Origin: Pseudomonas matsuisoli
GTDB taxonomy: Bacteria; Pseudomonadota; Gammaproteobacteria; Pseudomonadales; Pseudomonadaceae
DNA: 64,000 nt
NCBI RefSeq assembly: GCF_014647635.1
Contig: NZ_BMPO01000004.1
Location: 248,001-312,000, forward strand
Reading direction: 5' to 3'
The notes under the pieces are model-generated. The model saw only the letters and a list, made by a program, of their open reading frames with translations. It searched no databases and was not told the DNA's origin. The translations under genes and the position numbers were made by a program. Of this stretch, positions 23,657 to 37,579 are shown one piece after another. Within the stretch, counting starts at the first letter, position 1. The number at the start of each line of letters is the position of its first letter.

Positions 23657-25402
23657 TCAGGCCTTCGCGGCGGCGGCCCGTTCGATCTGCCGGGTAATGT
23701 ACCACTGCTGCAGGATCGACAAGGTGTTGTTCACGATCCAGTACAGCACCAGACCGGCTGGGAACCACAGGAAGAAGAAGGTGAAAATGATCGGCATCAT
23801 CTTCATCACGCGCGCTTGCATCGGATCTGGCGGGGTCGGATTCAGCTGCTGCTGAATGAACATGGTGACGCCCATGATGATCGGCAGCAGGAAGTACGGA
23901 TCCTTGATGGAAAGGTCGGTGATCCAGAGAATCCAAGGCGCCTGACGAATCTCCACGCTTTCCAGTAGCGTCCAGTACAAGGCGAGGAAGACTGGCATCT
24001 GGATGAGAATTGGCAAGCAACCACCCAGCGGATTGATCTTCTCTTTCTTGTACAGCTCCATCATCGCCTGGGACATCTTCTGGCGATCGTCACCATACTG
24101 GTCCTTCAGCGCCTGAATCTTCGGCGAGACCGCCCGCATACGGGCCATCGACCGGTAGCTTGCCGCTGATAGCGGGAAGAAGATGCCCTTGATGATGATC
24201 GTCAGTACGACGATCGACCAACCCCAGTTACCCAGCAACCCGTGGATGTGTTGCAGCAACCAGAAGATGGGCTGAGCGATGAACCACAGGAAACCGTAAT
24301 CGACCGTCAGTTCCAGACCTGGCGACAACGCACCAAGGTGATCCTGCGTCTTCGGACCGGCATAGAGTGTTGCCGAGGCCGTGCCCTGGGCACCTGCCGG
24401 GACGTTCAGCGCAGGGCCGGTGAAGCCGATGATGTAGTTGCCCTGGCTGTCCTTGCGCGTTTGCACCAGATTCGCTTGTTCCTTGTTCGCGACCCAGGCG
24501 GTGACGAAGTAGTGCTGCAGCCAAGCGACCCAGCCACCGTCGACCGTCTGTTTCAGCGCACGCTCATCCATATCGCCTTTGGAAATCTTGCGATAAGGCT
24601 CGTCCGCGGTCCACATGGCCGCACCCAGGTAGGTCGACACACCGGTTGCCGTGGTGCTGGACGGGTCGCCACTGTTGTCACGCTTGAGTTGTGCGAAGAG
24701 GTTGCCGGTCCAGGCTTGACCGCTCTGGTTGTCGATCTGGTAGCTGACATCGACGGTGTAACCGTTCTTCGTTACACAGCCAATTTTGCGCTGGGCAATG
24801 TCGTCTGCCGAGCAGTCAGCACGCAATCCGCGGTGGAAGGTGAAGCGCTTGATGTAGTTGACGCCGTTCTCGCTGAAGCGGAGGTCTACGACAAGTTGAT
24901 CCTGGCCGTCTGCTAGTTCATAGCTGCGCTGTTCGGTCGAGTAGAGTGGACGCCCGTTCGGCCGTGCATCTGGTCCGTTGTTACCGGTCAAACCGCTCTG
25001 TGCAAGGTAGAGACGCTCGTTGCCATTGTCGAACAACTGGAACGGAACATCTGGACGGTCCTGACGACGTGGGTATTGGGTCAGGCTGAGCTCGACCACG
25101 TCACCGCCGCGTGGGTCGATGGCCACGTCAAGCACGTCTGTACGTACGCGAATCAAATCGCTGCTAGTTGGGGTTTCGCTTGCAGGCAGCGCGGCGCTGT
25201 CATTTGACGTGGCTGCCGTCGGGACGTCAGTTTGGCCTTGGGCGTTATTGCCCGCAGTATCGGGCAGACCTGGCGTCGCCGGCGCAGTAGCGGCGCGCTG
25301 CGGTGGCAGTTCGGCCTGGCCGTAGTCCTCATTCCACTGGAGCACCAGAAAGTAGGACACGATCGCCAGGGCGACGATCAGGATCGAGCGTTGAATATCC
25401 AT
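23657..25402 (-). CDS. yidC: Membrane protein insertase YidC
   Basis: 581 residues, the large Gram-negative form. An N-terminal membrane anchor (SILIVALAIVSYFLVLQW) precedes a long periplasmic domain (about 40-365) and the conserved insertase core of five helices near the C-terminus. The cytoplasmic loop has SYRSMARMRAVSPKIQALK, and the next helix LIQMPVFLALYWTLLESVE. It inserts proteins alone or with SecYEG. It starts 2 bases after yidD. Confidence 0.98.
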   Translation of the reverse strand: MDIQRSILIVALAIVSYFLVLQWNEDYGQAELPPQRAATAPATPGLPDTAGNNAQGQTDVPTAATSNDSAALPASETPTSSDLIRVRTDVLDVAIDPRGGDVVELSLTQYPRRQDRPDVPFQLFDNGNERLYLAQSGLTGNNGPDARPNGRPLYSTEQRSYELADGQDQLVVDLRFSENGVNYIKRFTFHRGLRADCSADDIAQRKIGCVTKNGYTVDVSYQIDNQSGQAWTGNLFAQLKRDNSGDPSSTTATGVSTYLGAAMWTADEPYRKISKGDMDERALKQTVDGGWVAWLQHYFVTAWVANKEQANLVQTRKDSQGNYIIGFTGPALNVPAGAQGTASATLYAGPKTQDHLGALSPGLELTVDYGFLWFIAQPIFWLLQHIHGLLGNWGWSIVVLTIIIKGIFFPLSAASYRSMARMRAVSPKIQALKDQYGDDRQKMSQAMMELYKKEKINPLGGCLPILIQMPVFLALYWTLLESVEIRQAPWILWITDLSIKDPYFLLPIIMGVTMFIQQQLNPTPPDPMQARVMKMMPIIFTFFFLWFPAGLVLYWIVNNTLSILQQWYITRQIERAAAAKA

Positions 25403-25404
25403 GG

Positions 25405-25650
25405 TTACTCGGCCATCGAAGTGGGTCGGAATTGTTCTGCGGGAGGAACCGGATCATAACCACCGGCATTCCAGGGATGGCAGCGGCCTAGACGGCGCAC
25501 TGCCAGCCAGCCGCCACGTAGCGCACCGTGAGCCTCGATGGCTTCAAGCGCGTAGCACGAGCAACTGGGGTAGAAACGGCAGTGACTCGCCATCATCGGG
25601 CTGATGGCGTAGCGATAGAACTGGATAGGAAGAACGACCAGTTTACGCAT
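25405..25650 (-). CDS. yidD: Membrane protein insertion efficiency factor
   Basis: 81 residues. The family core is [28 protein letters not shown] with three conserved Cys, followed by [24 protein letters not shown]. It is a small inner-membrane-associated protein that aids YidC substrates. The start overlaps the last 8 bases of rnpA. Confidence 0.96.
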   Translation of the reverse strand: MRKLVVLPIQFYRYAISPMMASHCRFYPSCSCYALEAIEAHGALRGGWLAVRRLGRCHPWNAGGYDPVPPAEQFRPTSMAE

Positions 25651-26050
25651 GAGAGGGATCTGTCACTTCGCTGCCGTCGGTTCGGGCTACTGGGAGCGGC
25701 TGGCTGCGCGCCAGGCGTTTCCAGATCTTGCCGAACTGACGGTGCAGCTCGGGGTTGTCCAGATCACCAAGGCCTTTACGTGCAACGACCACAATGTCCC
25801 GATTCCCCAAGTCATCTTGGTTAAGCCGGAAAGAATCGCGAATCAGACGTTTAAGGCGGTTGCGTTCGACGGAGAGCTTGACGCTCTTTTTACCGATCAC
25901 GAGCCCCAGGCGGGAAAACTCGAGGCCGTTGTCTCGCGCAAGAATCAGGACATGCTTGCCAGGTACCTTGCTGGAGGGTGAATCAAAGACCGCCTTGAAT
26001 TGCCGGGGAGTGAGCAGTCGCTTGTCCCGGCCGAAGCCTTGATTCACCAC
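25643..26050 (-). CDS. rnpA: Ribonuclease P protein component
   Basis: 135 residues from a GTG at 26050 (a second GTG follows at 26047). The sequence [19 protein letters not shown] and the RNR motif in [16 protein letters not shown] are diagnostic. It is the protein cofactor of the RNase P ribozyme that matures tRNA 5' ends. It follows rpmH by 13 bases. Frame extends upstream antisense-free through rpmH to 26152, but the GTG gives the family-length protein. It overlaps yidD by 8 bases. Confidence 0.93.
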   Translation of the reverse strand: MVNQGFGRDKRLLTPRQFKAVFDSPSSKVPGKHVLILARDNGLEFSRLGLVIGKKSVKLSVERNRLKRLIRDSFRLNQDDLGNRDIVVVARKGLGDLDNPELHRQFGKIWKRLARSQPLPVARTDGSEVTDPSHA

Positions 26051-26063
26051 CCTAACCGAGCAG

Positions 26064-26198
26064 TCAGACAGTAAGACGCTTGCGGCCTTTGGCGCGGCGG
26101 CGCGAGATGACCTGACGACCGTTCTTGGTGGCCATGCGAGCACGGAAACCATGGGTACGAGCGCGCTTGATAGTGCTGGGTTGGAAAGTGCGTTTCAT
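26064..26198 (-). CDS. rpmH: 50S ribosomal protein L34
   Basis: 44 residues, read directly from the sequence: it begins [19 protein letters not shown] and ends [10 protein letters not shown], as expected of L34. Highly basic and cytoplasmic. It is the first gene of the leftward rpmH-rnpA-yidD-yidC run that starts at the oriC boundary. A good sigma70 promoter lies about 70 bases upstream. Confidence 0.98.
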   Translation of the reverse strand: MKRTFQPSTIKRARTHGFRARMATKNGRQVISRRRAKGRKRLTV

Positions 26199-26269
26199 GA
26201 TGCGTTACCTGAGATCACAACTGGCTATTTAAGAGGAGCCTGAGGTGGCCCCGTGCAAAGAGACCGGCA

Positions 26270-26298
26270 ATTCTAGTGAAACCCCTTTGCTAGGTCAA
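26270..26298 (-). promoter_or_regulatory. Sigma70 promoter of the rpmH-rnpA operon
   Basis: On the minus strand TTGACC (26293-26298) and TAGAAT (26270-26275) are separated by exactly 17 bases. This leaves a leader of about 65 bases to the rpmH ATG. It is the best promoter match I noticed in the window. Confidence 0.75.
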
Positions 26299-26317
26299 TT
26301 TTCGTTCAGCGGAGAAT

Positions 26318-26661
26318 TTGTAACGTTGATCGATAAATAAAAAAAGAAGAAATGATTTAAGAAAGATAGAAGCGTTAGTAATGCTTAAGGACCGTCCAGC
26401 CTGTGGATAACCGGCGGTAGGCAAGACCATTATTGGCGTTGCGAGAAATTGATCGCTGTGAGGTTGCGGTGATCACCGTGTTCACATGCGTGGGATTTTT
26501 TGTGGATAACCAAGCGTGTTATCCACAGTCGACTTATCCACAGTGTTTAGCCCTAGGTTTTCCAAAGTGTCCGGCGGCAGTTATCAACAACGCTTAGGGC
26601 TTGATAGAAAAGGTTGAGTGATTTCCCGGAGCGACCGCTGTCCTTCTTCGCTTGTGGATAA
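26318..26661. other. Chromosomal replication origin oriC
   Basis: The 535-base rpmH-dnaA gap (26199-26733) has no other gene. An AT-rich unwinding-type stretch at about 26320-26385 is followed by perfect DnaA boxes: minus at 26402-26410, minus at 26501-26509, plus at 26519-26527, plus at 26534-26542 and minus at 26653-26661. A one-mismatch TTATCAACA is at 26581-26589. The three central boxes are tightly packed. The position between rpmH and dnaA is the known Pseudomonas origin site, and flanking genes are transcribed outward. Confidence 0.9.
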
Positions 26662-26683
26662 GGAAAGGCCCTGTCGGTACAAT
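26655..26683 (+). promoter_or_regulatory. Candidate dnaA promoter overlapping a DnaA box
   Basis: TGGATA (26655-26660) and TACAAT (26678-26683) are spaced by 17 bases. The -35 hexamer is inside the DnaA box at 26653-26661, so DnaA binding would be expected to block it. The inferred start lies about 45 bases before the dnaA GTG. Confidence 0.5.
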
Positions 26684-26733
26684 GCGCGATTGTTTTTCAG
26701 TCGCGTCCATACGTTGGATCCGGGGGTTATTTC

Positions 26734-28230
26734 GTGTCGGTCGAACTTTGGCAGCAGTGCGTGGATTTGTTGCGCGACGAGCTGCCTGCCCAGCAATTCA
26801 ATACCTGGATTCGGCCACTGCAGGTAGAAGCGTCCGACGGTGAATTGCGTGTGTATGCCCCTAATCGTTTTGTGCTCGATTGGGTCAACGAAAAGTACAT
26901 GAGCCGGCTGTTGGAATTGCTGGGGGAAAAAGGCGATGGCCTGCCCCCTGCTTTATCACTGCTCATTGGAAGCCGCCGCTCCCCCAATGCGGCTGCCCGC
27001 GCGGTAGGAAGTGCAAGCCCATCTGTGTCGACGACATCGGGTCAGGCAGTCAACGGCACTCCAGCCACGCCCGTGGCAGCACCTTCGGTTACATCCCTAC
27101 GCGTCGAAGAACCCGTTACGGGCCAAGCTGCGTCGGTCACCGGCCCCGAACCTTCGACGCCTGCAGTTAAGACCGAGCGCACCGTTCAAGTGGAGGGCGC
27201 GCTCAAGCACACCAGCTACCTCAATCGCACGTTCATCTTCGAGAATTTCGTTGAGGGCAAGTCCAACCAATTGGCTCGAGCTGCGGCCTGGCAGGTGGCG
27301 GACAATCCGAAACATGGATACAACCCGTTGTTCCTGTATGGGGGGGTCGGCCTTGGCAAGACCCACCTGATGCACGCAGTGGGCAACCATTTATTAAAGA
27401 AGAATCCGAATGCCAAGGTCGTTTACCTGCATTCGGAGCGCTTCGTCGCGGATATGGTCAAAGCGCTGCAACTGAACGCGATCAATGAATTCAAGCGATT
27501 CTACCGGTCGGTCGATGCGTTGCTGATTGATGACATCCAATTTTTTGCCCGCAAAGAACGGTCCCAGGAAGAGTTTTTCCACACCTTCAATGCGCTGCTT
27601 GAAGGTGGACAGCAAGTCATCCTGACGAGCGACCGCTATCCAAAGGAAATCGAAGGGCTGGAAGAACGGCTGAAATCGCGTTTTGGGTGGGGGCTGACCG
27701 TTGCAGTCGAACCGCCTGAATTGGAAACGCGCGTTGCCATTCTGATGAAGAAGGCCGAACAGGCGAAAGTTGATTTGCCTCACGATGCGGCGTTCTTCAT
27801 CGCTCAGCGCATCCGCTCCAACGTGCGTGAACTTGAAGGTGCGTTGAAGCGGGTTATCGCGCACGGGCATTTCATGGGGCGGGATATCACCATCGATTTG
27901 ATCCGCGAGTCGCTGAAAGACCTGCTTGCATTGCAAGATAAACTGGTGAGTATCGATAACATTCAGCGCACGGTGGCTGAATACTACAAGATCAAGGTAT
28001 CCGATCTGCTGTCGGTCCGGCGTTCACGCTCCGTGGCTCGCCCCAGACAGGTCGCGATGGCGTTGTCGAAAGAGATCACCAATCATAGTCTTCCCGAGAT
28101 TGGCGATGCATTTGGGGGCCGCGATCACACGACCGTGTTGCATGCCTGTCGCAAGATCGGAGAGTTGAGGGAGTCCGACGCGGATATCCGCGAGGACTAC
28201 AAGAACCTGCTGCGTACATTGACTACCTGA
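26734..28230 (+). CDS. dnaA: Chromosomal replication initiator protein DnaA
   Basis: 498 residues from a GTG ([17 protein letters not shown]). Domain I covers about 1-85; a Pro/Thr/Ser-rich linker (about 90-155) is domain II. The AAA+ domain has Walker [14 protein letters not shown] and Walker [10 protein letters not shown]. Domain IV ends with the DnaA-box-binding signature [15 protein letters not shown]. It opens oriC immediately upstream. The GGGGG before the GTG is the likely ribosome site. First gene of dnaA-dnaN-recF-gyrB. Confidence 0.99.
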   Translation: MSVELWQQCVDLLRDELPAQQFNTWIRPLQVEASDGELRVYAPNRFVLDWVNEKYMSRLLELLGEKGDGLPPALSLLIGSRRSPNAAARAVGSASPSVSTTSGQAVNGTPATPVAAPSVTSLRVEEPVTGQAASVTGPEPSTPAVKTERTVQVEGALKHTSYLNRTFIFENFVEGKSNQLARAAAWQVADNPKHGYNPLFLYGGVGLGKTHLMHAVGNHLLKKNPNAKVVYLHSERFVADMVKALQLNAINEFKRFYRSVDALLIDDIQFFARKERSQEEFFHTFNALLEGGQQVILTSDRYPKEIEGLEERLKSRFGWGLTVAVEPPELETRVAILMKKAEQAKVDLPHDAAFFIAQRIRSNVRELEGALKRVIAHGHFMGRDITIDLIRESLKDLLALQDKLVSIDNIQRTVAEYYKIKVSDLLSVRRSRSVARPRQVAMALSKEITNHSLPEIGDAFGGRDHTTVLHACRKIGELRESDADIREDYKNLLRTLTT

Positions 28231-28261
28231 TAACGCAGCCCACGAGGCAAGGGACGAGACC

Positions 28262-29365
28262 ATGCACTTTTCCATTCAACGCGAAGCTCTGTTGAAACCC
28301 CTGCAGCTGGTTGCCGGCGTGGTGGAACGCCGTCAGACGCTGCCGGTGTTATCCAACGTTCTACTGGTTGTCGAAGGCCAGCAGTTGTCCCTCACCGGGA
28401 CCGATCTGGAAGTCGAATTGGTGGGGCGCGTTACCTTGGATGACGTTGCCGAACCCGGTGAGATCACGGTGCCCGCGCGTAAGCTAATGGACATCTGCAA
28501 AAGCCTACCGAGCGATACGTCGATTGACGTGCGCGTCGACGAGCAAAAGTTGCTGATCAAGGCCGGACGCAGTCGGTTCACGCTGTCGACGCTGCCCGCG
28601 GGTGACTTCCCCACTGTCGAAGAAAGCCAGGGCTCGATGACGTTCAGCCTGCCCCAGGCCAAACTGCGCCGGTTGATCGAGCGAACCGGTTTCGCCATGG
28701 CTCAACAAGACGTTCGCTATTACCTCAATGGCATGTTGCTGGAAGTCAGCGCGGGATCGTTGCGCGCAGTCGCAACTGACGGCCACCGCTTAGCCATGTG
28801 TGGAATGCAAGCGGGTATAGAGCAAGCGGATAAGCACCAGGTGATCGTACCGCGTAAGGGCATCCTCGAACTCGCACGCCTTCTTACCGAGCAGGATACC
28901 GACGTCAGCATCGTTCTTGGACAACACCATATCCGTGCGAACACGGGTGAATTCACTTTTACGTCGAAACTGGTGGACGGGAAATTTCCCGATTACGAAC
29001 GCGTCCTGCCTAAGGGCGGCGACAAGCTTGTCGTCGGCGATCGACAGTTGCTGAAGGAAGCGTTTAGCCGCACCGCGATTCTTTCCAACGAGAAGTATCG
29101 TGGTATCCGTCTGACGCTTGCTTCGGGTCTGCTAAAAATTCAAGCAAACAACCCAGAGCAGGAAGAGGCCGAGGAAGAGGTGGCGGTCGATTACGAAGGC
29201 GATGCACTCGAGATCGGTTTCAACGTCAGCTACCTGTTGGATGTATTGGGCGTGATGACCACGGAGCAGGTTCGCCTGACGCTCTCTGATGCCAACAGCA
29301 GTGCATTGGTACAGGAAGCCGGCAACGATGATTCGTCGTACGTCGTGATGCCGATGCGCCTCTAA
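28262..29365 (+). CDS. dnaN: DNA polymerase III beta sliding clamp
   Basis: 367 residues, three repeated clamp domains; starts MHFSIQREALLKPLQLVAG and ends DDSSYVVMPMRL, the typical C-terminal MPMRL. It is the processivity ring for DNA polymerase III and tethers mismatch repair and translesion proteins. It lies 31 bases after dnaA and 6 before recF. Confidence 0.99.
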   Translation: MHFSIQREALLKPLQLVAGVVERRQTLPVLSNVLLVVEGQQLSLTGTDLEVELVGRVTLDDVAEPGEITVPARKLMDICKSLPSDTSIDVRVDEQKLLIKAGRSRFTLSTLPAGDFPTVEESQGSMTFSLPQAKLRRLIERTGFAMAQQDVRYYLNGMLLEVSAGSLRAVATDGHRLAMCGMQAGIEQADKHQVIVPRKGILELARLLTEQDTDVSIVLGQHHIRANTGEFTFTSKLVDGKFPDYERVLPKGGDKLVVGDRQLLKEAFSRTAILSNEKYRGIRLTLASGLLKIQANNPEQEEAEEEVAVDYEGDALEIGFNVSYLLDVLGVMTTEQVRLTLSDANSSALVQEAGNDDSSYVVMPMRL

Positions 29366-29371
29366 CAACGA

Positions 29372-32892
<3,521 letters not shown>

Positions 32893-32950
32893 TCTGTTCC
32901 GATAACGTCGATCCGGTAGTCACTTCAGGCTACCGGCTCAGAGTGCTTCT

Positions 32951-32988
32951 AAACGGCCCCTTTGGTTTATGCCTTCGGGGTCGTTTTC
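32951..32988. terminator. Terminator shared by gyrB and the convergent TPR gene
   Basis: AAACGGCCCC (32951-32960) pairs with GGGGTCGTTT (32977-32986), ten pairs with one G-U, followed by further T residues on the plus strand. It overlaps the last codons of the convergent TPR gene. On the minus strand the arm begins with A residues and ends in TTT, so it can act both ways. Confidence 0.75.
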
Positions 32989-33290
32989 TTATCCAGCTTG
33001 CGCAGGAAGACGGTCATTTCCTTTTCGGCCTGTTTGTCGCCTTTGCCCTGCGCCGCGACGATACCGTTTTTCCAGGCATCGCGTGCAGCGTCAGTGGCGC
33101 CAGTCTGGTCCAGTGCTTTGCCCAGGAGTTTCCAGGCCGCGGAGTAGCTGGCGTCTTGCGCAACGCATTGACGCAGGTGCTCGATGGCAGGCTCCGGCTG
33201 GTTCGCGTCGAGATAGCCTTTGCCAAGGCCGAAGCGAAGCATCGGATTGTCGGTACCTTTCGCGAGCATCTTTTCCAGGGATTCGAGCAT
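32967..33290 (-). CDS. Small TPR-repeat protein
   Basis: 107 residues, soluble, with a tetratricopeptide pattern: MLRFGLGKGYLDANQPEPAIEHL and SAAWKLLGKALDQTGATDAARDAW are two consecutive TPR helix pairs. The tail is basic (FLRKLDKKTTPKA). A similar small TPR gene adjoins trkA in P. aeruginosa. It starts 18 bases after trkA and probably shares its transcript. A protein-interaction role is inferred; the partner is unknown. Confidence 0.82.
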   Translation of the reverse strand: MLESLEKMLAKGTDNPMLRFGLGKGYLDANQPEPAIEHLRQCVAQDASYSAAWKLLGKALDQTGATDAARDAWKNGIVAAQGKGDKQAEKEMTVFLRKLDKKTTPKA

Positions 33291-33308
33291 GCGGATATCC
33301 TCGTGAAA

Positions 33309-34682
33309 TCAAAAGAACGTAAGTCCGGCCTGGAATAGCCGTTCGACGTCGCGAATATGTTTTTTCTCGGTCAGAAAGAGAATCGCGTGGTCGCCGGATT
33401 CGATGGTGACGTCGTCATGTGCGATGAGGACTTCTTCCTCGCGGATGATGGCGCCAATGGTCGTGCCGGGTGGGAAATCGATCTCACCGATCATACGGCC
33501 GATGACCTTGCTAGAACGCGAATCACCGTGGGCGACGACTTCGATCGCCTCTGCGGCGCCGCGTCTAAGGGAATGCACGCTTTCGATATCGCCACGACGA
33601 ACGTGCGTCAACAAGCTGCCGATGGTCGCGAGCTGTGGGCTGATGGCAATGTCGATTTCGCCCCCTTGGATGAGATCGACGTACGCGGTGTTGTTGATCA
33701 GCGCCATGACCTTTCGGGCGCCCAGACGTTTAGCCAGCAGCGACGACATGATGTTGGCCTCATCGTCGTTGGTCAGCGCGAGAAAGATGTCGGTGTCGCC
33801 AATGCCCTCTTCCACCAGCAGGTCGCGGTCCGAGGCGCTGCCTTGCAGCACGATGGTCCGGTCGAGCGCTTCGGACAGGTGCCGGCAGCGTGCAGTGCTC
33901 AGCTCGATGATCTTGACCTGGTAACGGCTTTCGATGGCTTCTGCCAGGCGCTCACCGATATGTCCGCCGCCGGCGATGACGATGCGCTTGTTGCTGTCTT
34001 CCAGCCGTCGAAGCTCGCCCATCACCGACAGGATGTGATCTTTCGCGGCGATGAAGAACACTTCGTCATCGGCTTCGATGATGGTGTTGCCCTGTGGGAT
34101 GATCGGGCGATCTCGGCGGTAGATGGCGGCGACCCGCGCATCTACCTTCGGCATATGTTCACGCAGTTGCCGTAGCTGCTGGCCTACCAACGGGCCGCCG
34201 TAATAGGCTTTGACGCCGACGAGTTGAGCCTTGCCTTCGGCAAAATCGATGACCTGCAGGGCACCGGGGTATTCGATCAGACGCTTGATGTAGTTGGTGA
34301 CAACTTGCTCGGGGCTGATCAACACGTCGACCGGAATCGCTTCGTTAGCGAACAGATCGCCTCGGGTCAGGTAAGCCGCTTCCCGCACGCGGGCAATGCG
34401 TGTCGGGGTGGAGAACAGCGTGTAGGCCACCTGGCAGGCGATCATGTTCACCTCGTCGCTGTTGGTCACTGCCACGAGCATATCGGCGTCATCGGCGCCG
34501 GCTTGGCGCAACACCGTGGGAAACGAGCCTTTTCCTTGAATCGTGCGAATGTCCAGTCGATCACTCAGCGTGCGCAGCCGGTCGCCGTCTGTATCGACGA
34601 TGGTGATGTCGTTGGCTTCACTCGCGAGGTTTTCTGCAAGGGTGCCGCCAACCTGACCGGCGCCAAGGATGATGATTTTCAC
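33309..34682 (-). CDS. trkA: Trk potassium uptake system peripheral NAD-binding protein
   Basis: 457 residues with duplicated RCK modules. The first Rossmann loop is [15 protein letters not shown] at the N-terminus, and the second is [15 protein letters not shown] in the middle; each is followed by a TrkA-C domain. TrkA gates the TrkH/TrkG potassium channel from the cytoplasmic side. It is 90 bases downstream of rsmB, as in other Pseudomonas. Confidence 0.97.
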   Translation of the reverse strand: MKIIILGAGQVGGTLAENLASEANDITIVDTDGDRLRTLSDRLDIRTIQGKGSFPTVLRQAGADDADMLVAVTNSDEVNMIACQVAYTLFSTPTRIARVREAAYLTRGDLFANEAIPVDVLISPEQVVTNYIKRLIEYPGALQVIDFAEGKAQLVGVKAYYGGPLVGQQLRQLREHMPKVDARVAAIYRRDRPIIPQGNTIIEADDEVFFIAAKDHILSVMGELRRLEDSNKRIVIAGGGHIGERLAEAIESRYQVKIIELSTARCRHLSEALDRTIVLQGSASDRDLLVEEGIGDTDIFLALTNDDEANIMSSLLAKRLGARKVMALINNTAYVDLIQGGEIDIAISPQLATIGSLLTHVRRGDIESVHSLRRGAAEAIEVVAHGDSRSSKVIGRMIGEIDFPPGTTIGAIIREEEVLIAHDDVTIESGDHAILFLTEKKHIRDVERLFQAGLTFF

Positions 34683-34772
34683 AACAGCTCCGTATACGAG
34701 GGGTCAACTACGGCTAGCGGCATCGATTGATGCTGCGGGCGCAGCACCGACGCGATCCTGTTCTCCGGCTTG

Positions 34773-36086
34773 CTACGGAGAGGTTGCTGAAGCCGCGACT
34801 TTGACGAGCTTGGCATAATAAAAGCCGTCATGCCCGTCCGGTTGTGGGAACAGCTGGCGACCGTGAGCCTGGCGCACGCCGAAGTCACCAGCGATATCCA
34901 GTTCGCGCGCCCCTGGGGTTCTGGCCAGAAACGCGCCGAGGATGTCTGTGTTTTCCGGGGGCATTACCGAACAGGTGGCGTACAGCAAAATGCCGCCGAC
35001 ATCGAGTGTCGGCCACAAGGCGTCCAATAGCTCGCCTTGAAGCGCTGCGAGTTTGTCAATGTCATCGGCGTTGCGCGTCAGCTTGATGTCCGGATGCCGT
35101 CGGATGACACCTGTTGCAGAACAGGGTGCATCCAGCAGGATTCGCTGGAATGGTTTGCCGTCCCACCATTCGGCCGTCGCCCGTCCATCTGCGGCGATAA
35201 GCGTCGCCGAGAGACCAAGGCGCTTCAGATTCTCCTCGACCCGCTGGAGCCGGGTACGCTCCAGGTCGACCGCGGTCACGTCCAGCGTCGCTTCGCGCTC
35301 CAAGAGGTGACAGGTTTTTCCACCTGGCGCCGCGCAGGCGTCCAGTACGCGTAGCCCAGGCTGAAGTTCGAGCAAACCCGCTGCGAGCTGAGCGGCTTCA
35401 TCTTGCACGCTGACATGACCCTGCTGAAAACCGGGTAACCGGTTCACATCGATTGGGGTTTCCAGGGTGATGCCGTCTTCGCTGAACGGGGTGGCGTGTG
35501 CCTCGATTCCCGCAACGGACAACGTTGCAAGATACGCATCGCGATCCGTATGCCGTCGATTGACGCGCAGGGTCATTGGCGGGTGCTCATTGTTGGCCGC
35601 GCAGATGGCTTGCCATTGCTCGGGCCACAGGGCCTTGAGGCTTTTTTGGAGCCAACGCGGATGCGCCGTGTGAAGCACAGGATCGCGGTCGAGGCCGGCG
35701 AGCAAAGATTCCTGCTGGCGCAAGGCGTTTCGAAGGACGGCGTTGAGCAGGCCCTTCGCTTGAGGCTTTTTCAACTTGTCCGCGCAACCCACCGTTTCGC
35801 TGATGGCGGCATGCGAGGGGATCCGGGTATGAAACAGCTGATAGAGGCCAACCAACAGTAAGGCTTCGATATCGCGGTCACCGGCTTTGAAGGGCTTTTG
35901 CAGCAGTGCGTCGGCAATCAAGGACAGTCGCGGTTGCCAGCGAGCCGTCCCAAACGCGAGGTCTTGCGTCAACGCACGGTCGCGGGCATCGACGCGGTCG
36001 AGCATTGGCGGCAGGCTTCCGGCGAGAGAGGCCTTGCCCTCTAGGACAGCCGTGAGCGCGCGTGCGGCAGCCAGACGTGGATTCAT
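34773..36086 (-). CDS. rsmB: 16S rRNA (cytosine967-C5)-methyltransferase
   Basis: 437 residues. The N-terminal NusB-like domain starts [21 protein letters not shown]. The methyltransferase domain has the SAM site [13 protein letters not shown], and both catalytic Cys are visible, in [19 protein letters not shown] and [11 protein letters not shown]. Its ATG overlaps the fmt stop (ATGA), so translation is coupled. Confidence 0.97.
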   Translation of the reverse strand: MNPRLAAARALTAVLEGKASLAGSLPPMLDRVDARDRALTQDLAFGTARWQPRLSLIADALLQKPFKAGDRDIEALLLVGLYQLFHTRIPSHAAISETVGCADKLKKPQAKGLLNAVLRNALRQQESLLAGLDRDPVLHTAHPRWLQKSLKALWPEQWQAICAANNEHPPMTLRVNRRHTDRDAYLATLSVAGIEAHATPFSEDGITLETPIDVNRLPGFQQGHVSVQDEAAQLAAGLLELQPGLRVLDACAAPGGKTCHLLEREATLDVTAVDLERTRLQRVEENLKRLGLSATLIAADGRATAEWWDGKPFQRILLDAPCSATGVIRRHPDIKLTRNADDIDKLAALQGELLDALWPTLDVGGILLYATCSVMPPENTDILGAFLARTPGARELDIAGDFGVRQAHGRQLFPQPDGHDGFYYAKLVKVAASATSP

Positions 36087-37015
36087 CGGCCGAGTACCTG
36101 CCCAGGGGTGAAGAGTTCGCGACGGCTGTTGAACAGGTCGGAGAAGGCAAGCGGCTTACCGCCCGGCAGCTGCAGACGGGTGATCAGTAATGCTTTTTCC
36201 CCGCACGCAACGGTCAAGCCGTCGCGTGTTGCGTCCAGAATTTCGCCGGGTTCGCCATTGCCCTCGCGCACTGTGGCGGCGAGTACCTTTATCGGGTCGC
36301 CGGCCAATGTGGAGTGGGAAACGGGCCAGGGGAAGAAGGCTCGCACCTGACGTTCCAGTTCCGTTGCTGGACGCTCCCAGGCGAGGCGGGCTTCGTCCTT
36401 GTTTAGCTTATGCGCATACGTTGCAAGTGCATCGTCCTGAGGTTCGGCCTCGATCGTTCCCGCTTCGATTCCCACGAGTGCGCTGACGACGGCTTTGGCG
36501 CCTAGCGACGCCAGACGATCATGCAGGCTGCCACCGGTGTCTTGCGCGGTGATCGGCGTCTCCACCTTCAGCAGCATGGGACCGGTGTCCAGACCCGCTT
36601 CCATGCGCATCACGGTAACCCCGGAATGGCTGTCACCGGCTTCGATGGCACGTTGGATCGGGGCGGCACCCCGCCAGCGCGGCAGCAGAGACGCGTGGCT
36701 ATTGATGCAGCTATGGGTTGGAATATCCAGGACCACCTGAGGCAGTATCAGCCCATAGGCCACCACGATCATCAGGTCGGGTTTCAATGCCGCCAACTCC
36801 GCTTGCGCCTCCTGATTGCGCAGACTTACCGGCTGCAAAACAGGAATGCCGCGGGCCAAGGCCAGTTGCTTCACCGCACTCGCCACGAGCTTCTGCCCAC
36901 GCCCAGCAGGCCGGTCAGGTTGCGTATAGACCGCGACGATCTCATGCGGAGTATCGAGCAAGGCCTGAAGGTGGTTGGCGGCAAATTCCGGCGTGCCGGC
37001 GAAGACGATGCGCAT
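36083..37015 (-). CDS. fmt: Methionyl-tRNA formyltransferase
   Basis: 310 residues. The N-terminal formyltransferase domain begins [20 protein letters not shown], with the catalytic [20 protein letters not shown]. The C-terminal OB-like tRNA-binding domain ends GQVLGR. It formylates initiator Met-tRNA with 10-formyl-THF. It forms an overlapping pair with rsmB. A strong terminator separates it from def, so it may have its own promoter. Confidence 0.98.
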   Translation of the reverse strand: MRIVFAGTPEFAANHLQALLDTPHEIVAVYTQPDRPAGRGQKLVASAVKQLALARGIPVLQPVSLRNQEAQAELAALKPDLMIVVAYGLILPQVVLDIPTHSCINSHASLLPRWRGAAPIQRAIEAGDSHSGVTVMRMEAGLDTGPMLLKVETPITAQDTGGSLHDRLASLGAKAVVSALVGIEAGTIEAEPQDDALATYAHKLNKDEARLAWERPATELERQVRAFFPWPVSHSTLAGDPIKVLAATVREGNGEPGEILDATRDGLTVACGEKALLITRLQLPGGKPLAFSDLFNSRRELFTPGQVLGR

Positions 37016-37028
37016 GTGGATCTCGTTC

Positions 37029-37060
37029 TGAAAAAGAAAAAGGCTTGCCGGGGCAAGCCT
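37029..37060 (-). terminator. Rho-independent terminator between def and fmt
   Basis: AGGCTTGCC and GGCAAGCCT form a nine-pair stem (37041-37049 and 37052-37060). In the minus direction TTTTCTTTTT follows. It sits 12 bases after the def stop and before fmt, on the strand of both genes. Confidence 0.8.
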
Positions 37061-37072
37061 TTGGGGAGGGAT

Positions 37073-37579
37073 TTACGCTTGCTGGCGGTGTTGCTTTTCC
37101 AGCTTCTTGCGAATTCGGTCGCGTTTGAGCGACGACAGGTAATCAACGAACAGTTTGCCGTTGAGATGATCGCATTCATGCTGGATGCAGACGGCGAGCA
37201 GACCTTCGGCGATCAGTTCGAAAGGCTGGCCATCGCGATCGAGCGCGGTGATCTTCACCTTTTGCGGGCGGTCGACGTTCTCATAAAACCCCGGCACCGA
37301 CAGGCAGCCTTCCTGGTACTGGTCCATCTCGTCCGTGAGGGTTTCGAACTCGGGATTGATGAAGACCCGCGGTTCGCTTTTGTCTTCGGACAGATCCATT
37401 ACCACAACGCGTTTGTGCACGTTGACTTGAGTTGCGGCAAGGCCGATTCCAGGGGCGTCGTACATCGTCTCGAACATATCGTCGATCAGCTGGCGTAGCG
37501 CGTCATCGACTACGTCCACCCGTTTGGCGATCGTTCTCAGCCGTGGATCGGGAAATTCGAGGATGTTTAGGATAGCCAT
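37073..37579 (-). CDS. def: Peptide deformylase
   Basis: 168 residues from the ATG at 37579 ([14 protein letters not shown]); open frame upstream to 37747 lacks family similarity. The three motifs are [17 protein letters not shown] (zinc/iron Cys) and QHECDHLNG (HExxH). It removes the formyl group from nascent peptides. It is divergent from tsaP, with 155 bases between the starts. Confidence 0.98.
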   Translation of the reverse strand: MAILNILEFPDPRLRTIAKRVDVVDDALRQLIDDMFETMYDAPGIGLAATQVNVHKRVVVMDLSEDKSEPRVFINPEFETLTDEMDQYQEGCLSVPGFYENVDRPQKVKITALDRDGQPFELIAEGLLAVCIQHECDHLNGKLFVDYLSSLKRDRIRKKLEKQHRQQA

